A DNA stretch of 19,005 nt, from NCBI GenBank assembly GCA_937960795.1, contig CALGPA010000052.1, forward strand, positions 1-19,005, in the 5' to 3' direction. Positions 1-8,947 of this stretch are shown here, piece after piece; within the stretch, counting starts at the first letter, position 1; the number at the start of each line of letters is the position of its first letter. The notes under the pieces are model-generated. The model saw only the letters and a list, made by a program, of their open reading frames with translations, was not told where the DNA came from and did not search any database. Position numbers and translations under genes: made by a program. Source of the stretch: an uncultured bacterium. Lineage in GTDB: Bacteria; Cloacimonadota; Cloacimonadia; Cloacimonadales; Cloacimonadaceae.

Positions 1-60
1 ATGATCTGGCGAGATTTGGCAGTTTCTTTTGGGAAATGCCTTCTTGCCAGCTTTTTTTGC

Positions 61-99
61 TTGACAGTATGTCAATTCTTTTTACAGCTGTCCTGTAAA
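61..99 (+). promoter_or_regulatory. Two adjacent inverted repeats upstream of the sigma54-type activator gene
   Basis: Two perfect dyads sit side by side. The first has arms TTGACA (61-66) and TGTCAA (70-75) around a 3-base spacer. The second has arms TTTACAG (81-87) and CTGTAAA (93-99) around a 5-base spacer. The left arm of the first dyad equals a consensus -35 hexamer, but no good -10 hexamer lies 16-18 bases downstream. The ribosome binding site GGAGAGG (111-117) follows, then the ATG at 124. Paired dyads overlapping a promoter fit an operator, possibly for autoregulation. That is inference; the repeats themselves are certain. Confidence 0.4.
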
Positions 100-123
100 C
101 AATAGATTCAGGAGAGGGAAATC

Positions 124-3100
124 ATGCCTGAAAAAATGTATCAAAAGATGCATGAATTTGTGACTGACCGGTTTGATCTGAACCGCATACTTGAGCCCTT
201 GAAGGAGAACAAGCGAAGTCATTTGTTTGAGATCATCGGCAAATCCGGCTCCGGGAAGTCGTATCTCATCTCGCCCATCATTGCTTCGCTTAAGGGCAGT
301 TTTAGCAGAATCGTGTATTTTAGTCCGCATCCTGTGTATTTAAATCACTTTCCGGAATTGATTGAGATCTTGACAGGTCTCGGTGAGAAAGAGCAGCTTG
401 AGATCTTTGAAGAGCATTTCCGGAAGTATCACACCGGCATGAAGTATGACTTTTTCTACTATCTGACGGAGCTGCTACTGCAGCGTGAGAGCTTGCATCC
501 GATGGTCTTGGTGATTGACGACGCGGAAGTGTTGGATGATTATAGCCGTGACTTTTTGCAATATCTGGTTCAATATGCTTCTGATGTCTCGATTCAGGTG
601 ATTGCTCTTTCGCAGAATAGGGTTTTCCCTTTTTCCATAGTGGAGAATCTCCCGAGTTTGGGCGCAGAGGATCTTCAAAAGCTTTTGGGCAGTGTATTTC
701 CGGGAACGGAGCTATCCTATGTATCCGAGGGCGAGATCTTAAGCAAGATTTCCGGCGGGAATCTGATGATTCTCGAGAAGATCTTTTCCGAAATCCGGCA
801 GGCGAAGCCAAAGGGAGGATTTGACCTAAGCCCTTATCTCGAGAAGACATATGATGCCCACGAGATCTACTATCAGAATCTTGACGAGCTTACCGAGAGC
901 CAGATAGAGCTGCTTTTGGCAATGTATATACTGGACGGCTCGGAATGCGATGATGTCGCTGAGGCCCTTGGAAGACGTGGGCTCAAAGGTGATACAAAAG
1001 CGATGGTCGAGCGGGGGCTTTTGGCAGTGGTGGAAGATGTCTGCGTGATCCAAAAGAAGCTTTCTTTCCGGCGTTGGCTGCAAGAAGATCCATCCCGTTT
1101 TCCCTCAGCACTACAGAAAAAACTTCTGAGCTTTCTAAAGAAAAAGGGAGTGGGAAAACAGATCCAGCTGAGGCTTTATATGCTCAGCCAAGGGAGCAAT
1201 CCTGAGCTTTTTGCGCAGATGCTCAATCTCTTCGGGATTCTCAGTGATGCTCATGGTTGTCTGCAGATCAATCAATATCTTTTGGATATCACTAAAACTC
1301 CAAAGGATAGGCTTCAGATCATGCAACGGATCGCAAAGAGCTATGCCCATCTGTCTCAAAAGGATCAGGCTGTGGATAGCTATCGCCAATGTCTGCATAT
1401 TTGCACAGAGAACAATCTTCCTGCTGAGGAAGTGGTCTTTCACCTGGCCAACAATCTGTTTGCAGTGAATTCCAGCAATTTTGCCCTCGAGATCATCAAA
1501 AAGTATTCCCCTGCTTCCATTGATGAATATTGGAAAGCGCGGATTCTGTTGCTTAAGGCAGATATCTTGGCTGAGAGCGAGGAATTTAACGAAGCTTTTG
1601 AGACGATCGAGAAGGTCTTGCACTCGATGAGCGCCATCGATGATCAGCACAAACGCTATCTGGTGCAAGCCGAGGCGAAGAAGACGCGCGGCAAGATCCA
1701 CTATTATATCAATGAATGGGATCAAGCGGAAGAATCATTCAAGGAATCCGAGACCCTATATACATTGGCTGATGACCACAGCGGGCGCGCGGCAATCTTT
1801 AATAACTTGGGCGTCTTGTATATGTTTCAGGGCGAATGGGACAAGAGCGAGAGCTTCTTCCTCAAGAGTCTTTCCCTAGAAAAGGATTTCTACAATCTCA
1901 ATGGCATCTCGGTCTGCTTCAACAATCTCGGCGGACTCATGGACGATAAAGGAGATGCCGGGCGATCGCTCTACTATCTCGAAGAAGCGCTGAAGATCCA
2001 GAAGCTGCTCTCAGAGCCCTATAACATCACCAATATCTACAACAACATCGGCGTGACGATGATGGATCATGGGGATTACTCTCATGCTGAGGAAGCTCTA
2101 AAGAAATCCCTAGAGACGGCTACAAATTTCGGCTTCTTCCGCAATACTATCGCGTCACTGAACAATCTCGGAGCCTTGAGCTTCAAGAAAGGGGATTGGA
2201 AAGAATCCATCACTTACTATGAGCGGGCGATCCGCCTTTCGGAAGAGAATAGCTTTGAGGAAGGTCTTTTAAGATCTTTCAACAATCTCGGTGAGGTCTA
2301 TGAGAAGAGCGGTGAGCTGAACTTGGCATATGATCTATATTTCAAGGGCTTGGAGCTTTTGCCATCGATGAATGATGACTACATCAAAGCTGAGCTCTAT
2401 GGGAATCTCGGCTCCGTGCTCACTAAACTGCACAAGTTTAAGGAAGCATATCGCTATCTGATGGAGAGCTTTGACTTCTTCAAGGCTTTATGCGCGCGTG
2501 ACAAGATCATCGAGGGATGCCAAAATCAGGCATACTACTTTATCATGACACACAATGCTGAAAGCGCGGACTACTATCTGAGCGAGGCCCAGCGTTTGGC
2601 TGCCGAACAGCATAATGATTTTGAGCAGGGCTGGACCCTATACCTGAGGGCGCTGCTAGAGAGAAAGAATCTGGAAAACGCCAGGAACTATCTGGACGCC
2701 GCGATCAAGCACTTTGTTGCGAGCGGATCAAATTATGAGTTGTCCTTGGCAAACTATGAGCTGGCAGGCGTTCTGTTGGATATGCAGGAGTGGGAACAAG
2801 CTCTGCAGATCCTCAAAAACAACAAGAAGGTGATCCAGCAATATGGCTCGATCAAGCTTTTGGAACAAAATGACATCCTCATGCAGCGCATCACCCGCGA
2901 ATATTCTTCACAGATGCAAGAAGCGAAGTTTGAGGAAAACCTGCTCAACCAGTTTTATGAGATCACTCAGAAGCTAAACACGATCACGGATCTGGATCTG
3001 ATCATCGATCAATCACTAAGCAGCCTGATCGAAATCTCAGAAGCGGATGGCGGAATCCTATGTCTGCACAATGGCAGTAATCTGCCGGATGCCTGGGAAT

Positions 3101-4401
3101 ATAAGATATTTAAGAACTATTCTCACGAAGATCCTGATTATGAGCTGATGATGAATCTCATCTATGAGACTCACAATGAGAATGCACTGAGGAATCTCAA
3201 GCAGCCACATTTTGCGGCGAATTACAATAACATCCTGCTCTTGCCGCTTTCGATCCGCAAGAGCAATCTGGGAGTGGTGCTGCTCTTCTGCAAAAGTGGC
3301 TCACACTATTTTAGCGAGCGCATCATTAACCTGATGAACGCGCTGTCAAATCAGATCATCGTGATCATCGAAAATATCCGCAGTGCAAATCTGGAAAAGA
3401 CTCACGCTACGATCCGCGAAGAGCTTCACAAGGGAAATCTCTATGCAAACATCATCGGCAAGAGTCCTGAGATGCTCAAGATCTTTGAGATCGTGGAGAA
3501 AGTCAAGGATACTCCCACCACAGTGCTTTTGGAAGGTGAAAGCGGAACGGGTAAGGAACTGATCGCCAGGGCTTTGCATTATAGCAGCAACCGTGCCAAC
3601 AAGGCATTTGTAGCGCAATATTGTGGAGCGCTCCCCGAGACTCTTTTAGAAAGTGAGCTTTTTGGACACGTCAAGGGCAGTTTTACAGGCGCGGCATATG
3701 ATAAGAAGGGGCTGTTTGAGATCGCCGATGGAGGAACTTTCTTCCTGGATGAGATCTCGGATATCAGCCAGTCTACACAAGCCAAGCTCTTGCGCTTCTT
3801 GCAGGAAGGCGAGATCAAGCGGGTGGGTTCGACCAAGACCGAGAAGGTAAATGTGCGCGTAGTCTGCGCCACCAATGTCCCGCTTTTGGAAAAGGTGGAC
3901 AACGGGGATTTTCGACTGGATCTATACTATCGTCTTAATGTGATTCGCATCCAGGTGCCGCCCTTGAAGAATCGTCCCGGTGATGTGCCGCTTCTTGCGA
4001 TCCACTTTTTGGATAAATATAACAAGCGCATATGCAAAAACGTCCTAGGCTTTAGCTCTGAAGCGATGAAGACTTTGGAAAACTACAATTTCCCGGGTAA
4101 TGTGCGTCAGCTAGAAAACGAGATCGAGCGAGCCGTGACATTGGTTGAGGACAATACTTTCATCTCCCCGGCAGACTTCTCTGAGGAGGTTCGCAGGCAT
4201 CTGGAGCAGAGCCGCACCATCGATCTTTTGAGCAGTAAGACAAATCTCAAAGAAGCAGTTGAGGAGCTCGAACGCAAGATGATCCACGCCGCGCTCAAAC
4301 GATATGACTGGAATCAGACTCAAGCCGCACGGGAGCTTGGACTCTCTCGGCAGGGATTGATCAAGAAGATGCAACGCTACAATCTCATGCGGGAAGAATA
4401 G
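124..4401 (+). CDS. Giant sigma54-dependent activator: ATPase + TPR + GAF + AAA+ + Fis-type HTH
   Basis: Predicted cytoplasmic transcriptional activator of 1425 aa that would act with sigma54 RNA polymerase. Order of domains: an N-terminal STAND/MalT-like P-loop ATPase (Walker A GKSGSGKS at 39-46, Walker B LVIDD around 129-133); a long helical region with tetratricopeptide repeats at about 395-900, including many repeated NNLG motifs; a GAF-like sensor at about 945-1090; the sigma54-interaction AAA+ domain at about 1108-1345 (Walker A GESGTGKE at 1138-1145, Walker B FFLDE at 1206-1210, Arg-finger region DLYYRL); and a C-terminal Fis-type helix-turn-helix at about 1376-1422. The sigma54-contact loop reads GSFTGA rather than GAFTGA. 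There is no receiver domain, so control is probably by ligand or protein partner through the ATPase/TPR/GAF part. The ATG at 124 is supported by GGAGAGG at 111-117. The stop overlaps the GTG of the next gene by one base. Ligand and regulon are unknown. Confidence 0.93.
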   Translation: MPEKMYQKMHEFVTDRFDLNRILEPLKENKRSHLFEIIGKSGSGKSYLISPIIASLKGSFSRIVYFSPHPVYLNHFPELIEILTGLGEKEQLEIFEEHFRKYHTGMKYDFFYYLTELLLQRESLHPMVLVIDDAEVLDDYSRDFLQYLVQYASDVSIQVIALSQNRVFPFSIVENLPSLGAEDLQKLLGSVFPGTELSYVSEGEILSKISGGNLMILEKIFSEIRQAKPKGGFDLSPYLEKTYDAHEIYYQNLDELTESQIELLLAMYILDGSECDDVAEALGRRGLKGDTKAMVERGLLAVVEDVCVIQKKLSFRRWLQEDPSRFPSALQKKLLSFLKKKGVGKQIQLRLYMLSQGSNPELFAQMLNLFGILSDAHGCLQINQYLLDITKTPKDRLQIMQRIAKSYAHLSQKDQAVDSYRQCLHICTENNLPAEEVVFHLANNLFAVNSSNFALEIIKKYSPASIDEYWKARILLLKADILAESEEFNEAFETIEKVLHSMSAIDDQHKRYLVQAEAKKTRGKIHYYINEWDQAEESFKESETLYTLADDHSGRAAIFNNLGVLYMFQGEWDKSESFFLKSLSLEKDFYNLNGISVCFNNLGGLMDDKGDAGRSLYYLEEALKIQKLLSEPYNITNIYNNIGVTMMDHGDYSHAEEALKKSLETATNFGFFRNTIASLNNLGALSFKKGDWKESITYYERAIRLSEENSFEEGLLRSFNNLGEVYEKSGELNLAYDLYFKGLELLPSMNDDYIKAELYGNLGSVLTKLHKFKEAYRYLMESFDFFKALCARDKIIEGCQNQAYYFIMTHNAESADYYLSEAQRLAAEQHNDFEQGWTLYLRALLERKNLENARNYLDAAIKHFVASGSNYELSLANYELAGVLLDMQEWEQALQILKNNKKVIQQYGSIKLLEQNDILMQRITREYSSQMQEAKFEENLLNQFYEITQKLNTITDLDLIIDQSLSSLIEISEADGGILCLHNGSNLPDAWEYKIFKNYSHEDPDYELMMNLIYETHNENALRNLKQPHFAANYNNILLLPLSIRKSNLGVVLLFCKSGSHYFSERIINLMNALSNQIIVIIENIRSANLEKTHATIREELHKGNLYANIIGKSPEMLKIFEIVEKVKDTPTTVLLEGESGTGKELIARALHYSSNRANKAFVAQYCGALPETLLESELFGHVKGSFTGAAYDKKGLFEIADGGTFFLDEISDISQSTQAKLLRFLQEGEIKRVGSTKTEKVNVRVVCATNVPLLEKVDNGDFRLDLYYRLNVIRIQVPPLKNRPGDVPLLAIHFLDKYNKRICKNVLGFSSEAMKTLENYNFPGNVRQLENEIERAVTLVEDNTFISPADFSEEVRRHLEQSRTIDLLSSKTNLKEAVEELERKMIHAALKRYDWNQTQAARELGLSRQGLIKKMQRYNLMREE

Positions 4402-7223
4402 TGGACTACCATAGGACACTCAGCTTTGTAGCGGTCGATATTGAGACCACCGGACTCAGCGAAAAGCGAGATGAGATCATCCAGATTGCCGCAATTCGCT
4501 TTGAAAATGGGGAGCTCAAGGAAGCCTATGACAGCTTCGTCAAGCCCCGGGCTAAGCTGCCAAAATTTATCCAAGCGCTCACACATATATCTCCCAAAGA
4601 CCTAGAAGATGCTCCGGATATCCGGCAAGTTTTGCAGGAGCTGCGGGACTTTGTGGGCACATCACCCATTGTCGGGCATAATGTCAGCTTTGATCTGGGC
4701 TTCATCAATCACAATCTCGGACTCATAGGTGCATTCCCGATCCTAAACGAAAGCTGGGATACAGCGGAGATTTCCAGAATCTTTCTGCCTTTCACGGCAA
4801 ATCACAAGTTGGCAACGATGGTGCGCCACTTTGGGATCAAGCTGGAAAACGCGCATCGCGCGGATGCTGATGCCAAAGCCACCGGGGAGCTTTTGCTGGC
4901 GCTGGCAGAATATATCGTCCGCCACTATAGCATGGTGATCAATGCGCGGCTTCTGAGCTATATGAAGATGGCTCAGTTATCCAGCCTGGGCTTTTTGGAT
5001 AGATTGATCCGACATCAGCGGCAAGATGCCATCAGCGCTCCTCCCAAGGAAGCTTTGCAAAGCCCATATTTCAACGTGATTGAGAATCTCATCCCAGCAG
5101 CTCAGGAGCCCAAGATCGATAGTGTGTTCTCCGAGGATGGCCTCTTTTCGGAGCGCTTTCCCAATTTTGAGTTTCGCCAAGGGCAAGTGCAGATGGCTCA
5201 TAGTGTGGAAGAGGCATTTCAAAATGAGCATCATCTCGTGGTGGAAGCCGGCACGGGAGTCGGCAAATCCTTTGCGTATCTGGTGCCCTCTCTTGAGTTT
5301 GCGCATCGCAGCCGCTCACGAGTGGTGGTTTCGACAAATACTAAAAACCTGCAAGAACAGCTATTTTACAAAGACCTGCCCCAGCTCAAACAGATCCTGC
5401 CGGTTCCCTTTAAGGCTGTATTGGTCAAAGGCAGAGAAAACTACATCTGTGAGCGCAGGTGGGAAGAGCTTATCTCTCAGGGGGATAGGGAGCTGAGTAC
5501 TTGGGATGCCCAGGCGCTGCTCAATCTCTACGTCTGGAAGTTGCATACTCAGACCGGTGATATATCCGAAAATTCTAGCTTTGATCGCACTCGGTTCAGC
5601 ATCACATGGCGCAAGATCTGCTCTGACAGATATATGTGCAGCAATCGTAAGTGCCATCACTATCGCAATTGCCATGTGATGACTTTGCGCAAAGAGATCG
5701 AAAAAGCATCTGTGGTGGTGGCAAATCACGCTCTGCTTCTGGCAGATATGCGCATGGAAAACAGCACTTTGGGCGAGTATAAATATCTGGTGATCGACGA
5801 GGCACACAATCTCATGGCATCTGCTTCAAAGCATTTGGGATCCAGCCTCTCATATGCGGATATCACGATCCTGTTTAACCTCATCGCCGGAGCGTCCAAA
5901 CGAGGCAAGGGTGGAATCATATCCCAGCTCAACAAAGCGCTTGGCAAGAGCGCTCTGTCTGAGATGAAGAAGGAGCAGTGCGTTCAGACGGCAAAGCGTC
6001 TCGAGAGCGTGATCGAAGAGCATCGCAAGATAGTCACAGACATCTTTAATCTAGCCGGGGCAAGATGCAGTGCCGCGGATAGTTATAACAAGCTCAGGAT
6101 CAAGGATTGCGCCGAGATTCCCGAGCTCTTTGAGAGCCTGAAGCGCTTCAGTCTGGGATTTCGCGAGATCTGCAAAGCAGCCCAAGCCTTGGAAAACGTG
6201 CTTAGCGCTCTGGAAGCCAAGCAATTGCCTTCCTATGATCAGCACCTGGAGAATCTCACATCGATCGTGATGCGGCTCATGGAGATGGAGGGAGTGATCT
6301 TGGCCATCATCAATCCCGATCTGGCAAACTATGCGCTGTGGATCGAGAATAGTCCGCGCCCGGATCGAAACATGCCTTCATCCATCCTAAACTATGCTCC
6401 CATTGAAGTGAATAGCTTTTTACACAAGATGCTCTATGAGAAGATCCCATCCATCGTCTTTACCTCCGCGACCCTGGCACTGAGGGGTTCTTTCCGCTAT
6501 TTCTTGGGGCAATCCGGGCTGAATCTCATGAAACAAAACGAGGTGGTCGAGCGCATCGTGGACAGTCCATTTGATTATAACACACAGTCTAAGCTCTTGA
6601 TCACGAGTTTTTTGCCGGAGCCCAAGGATCACTTCTTCCAAAATCAGGCAATATCATGTCTCAAACAGATCTTTGCTACCACCGACGTGGGCACAATGGC
6701 ACTTTTTACGGCTTATCGGGATCTTGATCACGTCTATGAGCAAGTCTCGGACGATCTTTTCCATGCCGACCGTCCCTTCTTTGCTCAGGGCAAAGGGGGC
6801 AGCCGCAGCAGTATCTTGGATGAATTTAAGAAAGCAAACAATGCGGTGCTCTTGGGCACCTCATCATTTTGGGAAGGCGTCGATGTGCAGGGTGAATCAC
6901 TATCCCTTTTGATTCTATACAAGATTCCCTTCCAAGTTCCTTCAGAGCCCTTGGTTGAGGCATATATCGATAAGCTCGATCGAGAGCAGAAGGATTCGTT
7001 TATGCACTACATGCTGCCCAATGCACTGCTCAGGCTTAGGCAGGGCTTTGGTCGCCTCATCCGCTCCAAGACAGATCGGGGGATCGTCCTGATCATGGAC
7101 AGCAGGGTGAGTAAAAAGCGATATGGAAGCTATTTTAAGCAGATCCTTCCTGGAAAGCATGTCGAGCTGAGGGATGAGATCCACTTGATCAATGAAGTAA
7201 CGAGGTTTTTTAGTCAGATATGA
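4401..7223 (+). CDS. dinG: DEDDh exonuclease-DinG family helicase fusion
   Basis: A 940-aa fusion of a DnaQ-like 3'-5' exonuclease and a DinG/XPD-type superfamily 2 helicase, expected in DNA repair or processing. Exonuclease residues are all visible: D13 and E15 in DIETTG, D98 in SFDLGF, H152 and D157 in HRADADA, so the nuclease should be active. The helicase shows Walker A EAGTGVGKS (282-290), DEAH (466-469), TSAT (688-691) and motif VI QGFGRLIRS (881-889). Cysteines C350, C407, C413, C418 and C424 lie where XPD/DinG enzymes hold a 4Fe-4S cluster; one more than the four needed. The fused architecture matches Firmicutes-type DinG, in which helicase activity is not guaranteed. The GTG start overlaps the previous TAG stop (TAGTG), with a purine-rich GGGAAG upstream, implying translational coupling. 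Confidence 0.93.
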   Translation: MDYHRTLSFVAVDIETTGLSEKRDEIIQIAAIRFENGELKEAYDSFVKPRAKLPKFIQALTHISPKDLEDAPDIRQVLQELRDFVGTSPIVGHNVSFDLGFINHNLGLIGAFPILNESWDTAEISRIFLPFTANHKLATMVRHFGIKLENAHRADADAKATGELLLALAEYIVRHYSMVINARLLSYMKMAQLSSLGFLDRLIRHQRQDAISAPPKEALQSPYFNVIENLIPAAQEPKIDSVFSEDGLFSERFPNFEFRQGQVQMAHSVEEAFQNEHHLVVEAGTGVGKSFAYLVPSLEFAHRSRSRVVVSTNTKNLQEQLFYKDLPQLKQILPVPFKAVLVKGRENYICERRWEELISQGDRELSTWDAQALLNLYVWKLHTQTGDISENSSFDRTRFSITWRKICSDRYMCSNRKCHHYRNCHVMTLRKEIEKASVVVANHALLLADMRMENSTLGEYKYLVIDEAHNLMASASKHLGSSLSYADITILFNLIAGASKRGKGGIISQLNKALGKSALSEMKKEQCVQTAKRLESVIEEHRKIVTDIFNLAGARCSAADSYNKLRIKDCAEIPELFESLKRFSLGFREICKAAQALENVLSALEAKQLPSYDQHLENLTSIVMRLMEMEGVILAIINPDLANYALWIENSPRPDRNMPSSILNYAPIEVNSFLHKMLYEKIPSIVFTSATLALRGSFRYFLGQSGLNLMKQNEVVERIVDSPFDYNTQSKLLITSFLPEPKDHFFQNQAISCLKQIFATTDVGTMALFTAYRDLDHVYEQVSDDLFHADRPFFAQGKGGSRSSILDEFKKANNAVLLGTSSFWEGVDVQGESLSLLILYKIPFQVPSEPLVEAYIDKLDREQKDSFMHYMLPNALLRLRQGFGRLIRSKTDRGIVLIMDSRVSKKRYGSYFKQILPGKHVELRDEIHLINEVTRFFSQI

Positions 7224-8146
7224 AGGACATCAAAGAAGTCTTTGCCCAAATGGTGGAATCTGGTAGCCTGCGCTTTAACGAGATCTTGGCGGGATACACC
7301 AGCTTCAAAATCGGCGGTCCGGCCGATGTATTTGCAGCTCCCGAGAGCCAGAAAGATCTCATTGATCTGCTGATCTATGCCAATACCCATGGCATTGAGT
7401 ATTTTATCTTGGGCAAGGGAACCAATCTCTTGATCTCGGATAAAGGTATCAGAGGACTTGTCATCAGCATGGAGAGATTACGCAAGATCACGCGTGATGA
7501 GATCTTCATCTCTGCCTTTGCCGGGGTGGAGCTTAAAGAGCTCTGTGATTTTGCCCAAAAAGAGGGCTTGTCAGGCCTTGAATTTGCCTGTGGGATCCCC
7601 GGAAGCGTGGGCGGAGCAGTCTTCATGAATGCCGGCGCATATGGCTCAGAGATCGCCAATGTGCTATATTGCAGCAAATGCCTGATCCCGGATCTTGAGC
7701 ACCTCAAAAGCAGCAATCCCATCTTGCATCTTCGAGCACATGAGCATGACTTTTCCTATCGCATGAGCTCGCTTCAAAGGCGATCCCTGATCCAGCTCAG
7801 CTCAGTCTTCCAGTTAAGTGAGGACGATCCCGCGTCCATCCTTGCTCGCATGCAGGATTTTGACTCACAAAGGCAAGATAAGCAGCCGCTGGATCTTCCC
7901 AGCGCCGGCTCTGTCTTCAAGCGTCCTGAAGGACATTTCACAGGCAAGCTCATAGATGAATGTGGCCTCAGGGGTTATCGCGTCGGAGATGCCTCGATTT
8001 CCTCAAAACACTGTGGTTTCATCGTCAATCTCGGCTCTGCCACAGCGCAGAACGTTCTTGATCTGATTCGCTATGTCCAGGATACGGTGTATCGGAGATT
8101 CTCGGTAAATCTTGAAACAGAGATCCGCAAGGTGGGGGACTTCTGA
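7220..8146 (+). CDS. murB: UDP-N-acetylenolpyruvoylglucosamine reductase
   Basis: Cytoplasmic flavoenzyme that reduces UDP-GlcNAc-enolpyruvate to UDP-MurNAc with NADPH, the second committed step of peptidoglycan synthesis. The 308-aa length fits type II MurB. FAD-binding motifs are GKGTNLL (65-71) and the glycine-rich GIPGSVGGA segment with MNAGAYG (125-142). Catalytic residues are visible: R181 in FSYRMS, the proton-donor serine S231 in SAGSVFK, and E301 in the C-terminal ETEIR. The ATG overlaps the helicase stop by four bases (ATGA), indicating coupled translation. No mur or fts gene accompanies it here, so it is separated from the usual cell-wall cluster. Confidence 0.96.
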   Translation: MKDIKEVFAQMVESGSLRFNEILAGYTSFKIGGPADVFAAPESQKDLIDLLIYANTHGIEYFILGKGTNLLISDKGIRGLVISMERLRKITRDEIFISAFAGVELKELCDFAQKEGLSGLEFACGIPGSVGGAVFMNAGAYGSEIANVLYCSKCLIPDLEHLKSSNPILHLRAHEHDFSYRMSSLQRRSLIQLSSVFQLSEDDPASILARMQDFDSQRQDKQPLDLPSAGSVFKRPEGHFTGKLIDECGLRGYRVGDASISSKHCGFIVNLGSATAQNVLDLIRYVQDTVYRRFSVNLETEIRKVGDF

Positions 8147-8916
8147 AAAAGATCCTGTGGCCCATAGGCTTTCTGATCTTGCTGATCATCCTGTGGCAAT
8201 ATCTCAGTCAGAGAGCCGTCATAGCCTTTTGGATCCTTCCTGCTCCGCTGGATGTGCTGCGTGTCTTTGGTGGGCATCACGCACTTATCTGGCATCATCT
8301 GAAGCCAACCATGACCGCTGCCCTAAGCGGTCTTCTGATCAGCGTCGTGATCGGATCTTTGACGGCGATTCTGATGGATATGTCGCAGATCCTACGTCGC
8401 ATTCTATATCCCTATATGGTTGTTTCTCAGACGGTTCCCATTATTGCCGTAGCTCCACTAATTATTATCTGGTTTGGCTATGGCATTTCGGCAAAGATCT
8501 TCACCGTGATCCTAGTGTGCTTTTTCCCGATCGCTTTGGGCTTGTTTGAGGGCTTTCAACAGGTTCCGATTGATCAGATCAGGCTCATGAAGGCAATGGG
8601 TGCTTCTGGCTATAAATGCTTCCGTTATCTAAAGTTACCCTCTGGCTTACCCGGCTTTTTTACCGGACTCAAGCTCGCCGCTACCTACAGCGTGATGGGA
8701 GCGGTGATCGGAGAGTGGTTGGGCGGATCGGCAGGCTTGGGGATCTATATGACTCGTGCTACAAAGTCTTTTCAGACGGCGCAGGTCTTTGCCGTGATCT
8801 TGGTCATCATTGCTCTGTCCATGGCTCTTTTTGGGATTGTGGTGGCCTTGGATAGATTCTTTTTGGCATGGCGTCATCAACACAAGGATGAATATGTCGA
8901 GCCGAAAAAGGCTTGA
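8143..8916 (+). CDS. ABC transporter permease, SsuC/TauC/ThiX (NitT/TauT) type, probable CTG start
   Basis: Integral inner-membrane permease of an ABC importer in the nitrate/sulfonate/taurine/pyrimidine-precursor group. It has several hydrophobic segments, a recognisable EAA-loop region (KAMGASGYKCFRYLKLP) and the EWLGGSAGLG motif typical of this family. Substrate cannot be assigned. No ATP-binding or periplasmic component is adjacent, so partners must be encoded elsewhere. Start choice: the first ATG/GTG/TTG in frame is TTG at 8179, which would begin inside the first membrane helix with a poor ribosome binding site. Starting at CTG 8143 gives MKKILWPIG followed by a complete helix, has AAGGTG eight bases upstream, and overlaps the murB stop as CTGA, copying the ATGA junction before murB. 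This start gives 257 aa. The CTG start is inference; the gene is secure. Confidence 0.88.
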   Translation: MKKILWPIGFLILLIILWQYLSQRAVIAFWILPAPLDVLRVFGGHHALIWHHLKPTMTAALSGLLISVVIGSLTAILMDMSQILRRILYPYMVVSQTVPIIAVAPLIIIWFGYGISAKIFTVILVCFFPIALGLFEGFQQVPIDQIRLMKAMGASGYKCFRYLKLPSGLPGFFTGLKLAATYSVMGAVIGEWLGGSAGLGIYMTRATKSFQTAQVFAVILVIIALSMALFGIVVALDRFFLAWRHQHKDEYVEPKKA

Positions 8917-8936
8917 CTTCTAGATCTCAATCAAGC
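8906..8936 (-). terminator. Probable terminator of the arsenate reductase gene
   Basis: Read on the minus strand, GCTTGA (8936-8931) pairs with TCAAGC (8916-8911) across a 14-base loop and is followed by CTTTTT. It starts 11 bases past the arsC stop and runs into the 3' end of the convergent permease gene. The stem is only six strong pairs (eight counting a wobble pair), so it is a modest terminator. No T-tract follows the same hairpin on the plus strand. Confidence 0.4.
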
Positions 8937-8947
8937 ACGGGCGGGTC

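Noticed and set aside
6..58. CTGGC (6-10) and GCCAG (46-50) followed by seven Ts as a terminator
   Set aside because: A 5-bp stem with a 35-base loop is too weak to support.
15..60. Possible sigma54 -24/-12 promoter (TTGGCA and TTTTGC words) before the activator
   Set aside because: The GG-to-GC spacing is off by at least one base for every alignment I tried; sigma54 promoters do not tolerate this.
1..105. Open frame from base 1 to TAG at 103-105 (34 codons), possibly the tail of an upstream gene
   Set aside because: A second frame is also open to 96-98, neither resembles a known C-terminus, and both run through the inverted repeats; chance is as likely.
8112..8549. 145-codon plus-strand frame starting inside murB
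   Set aside because: It overlaps both murB and the permease in another frame, and both of those carry clear family motifs.
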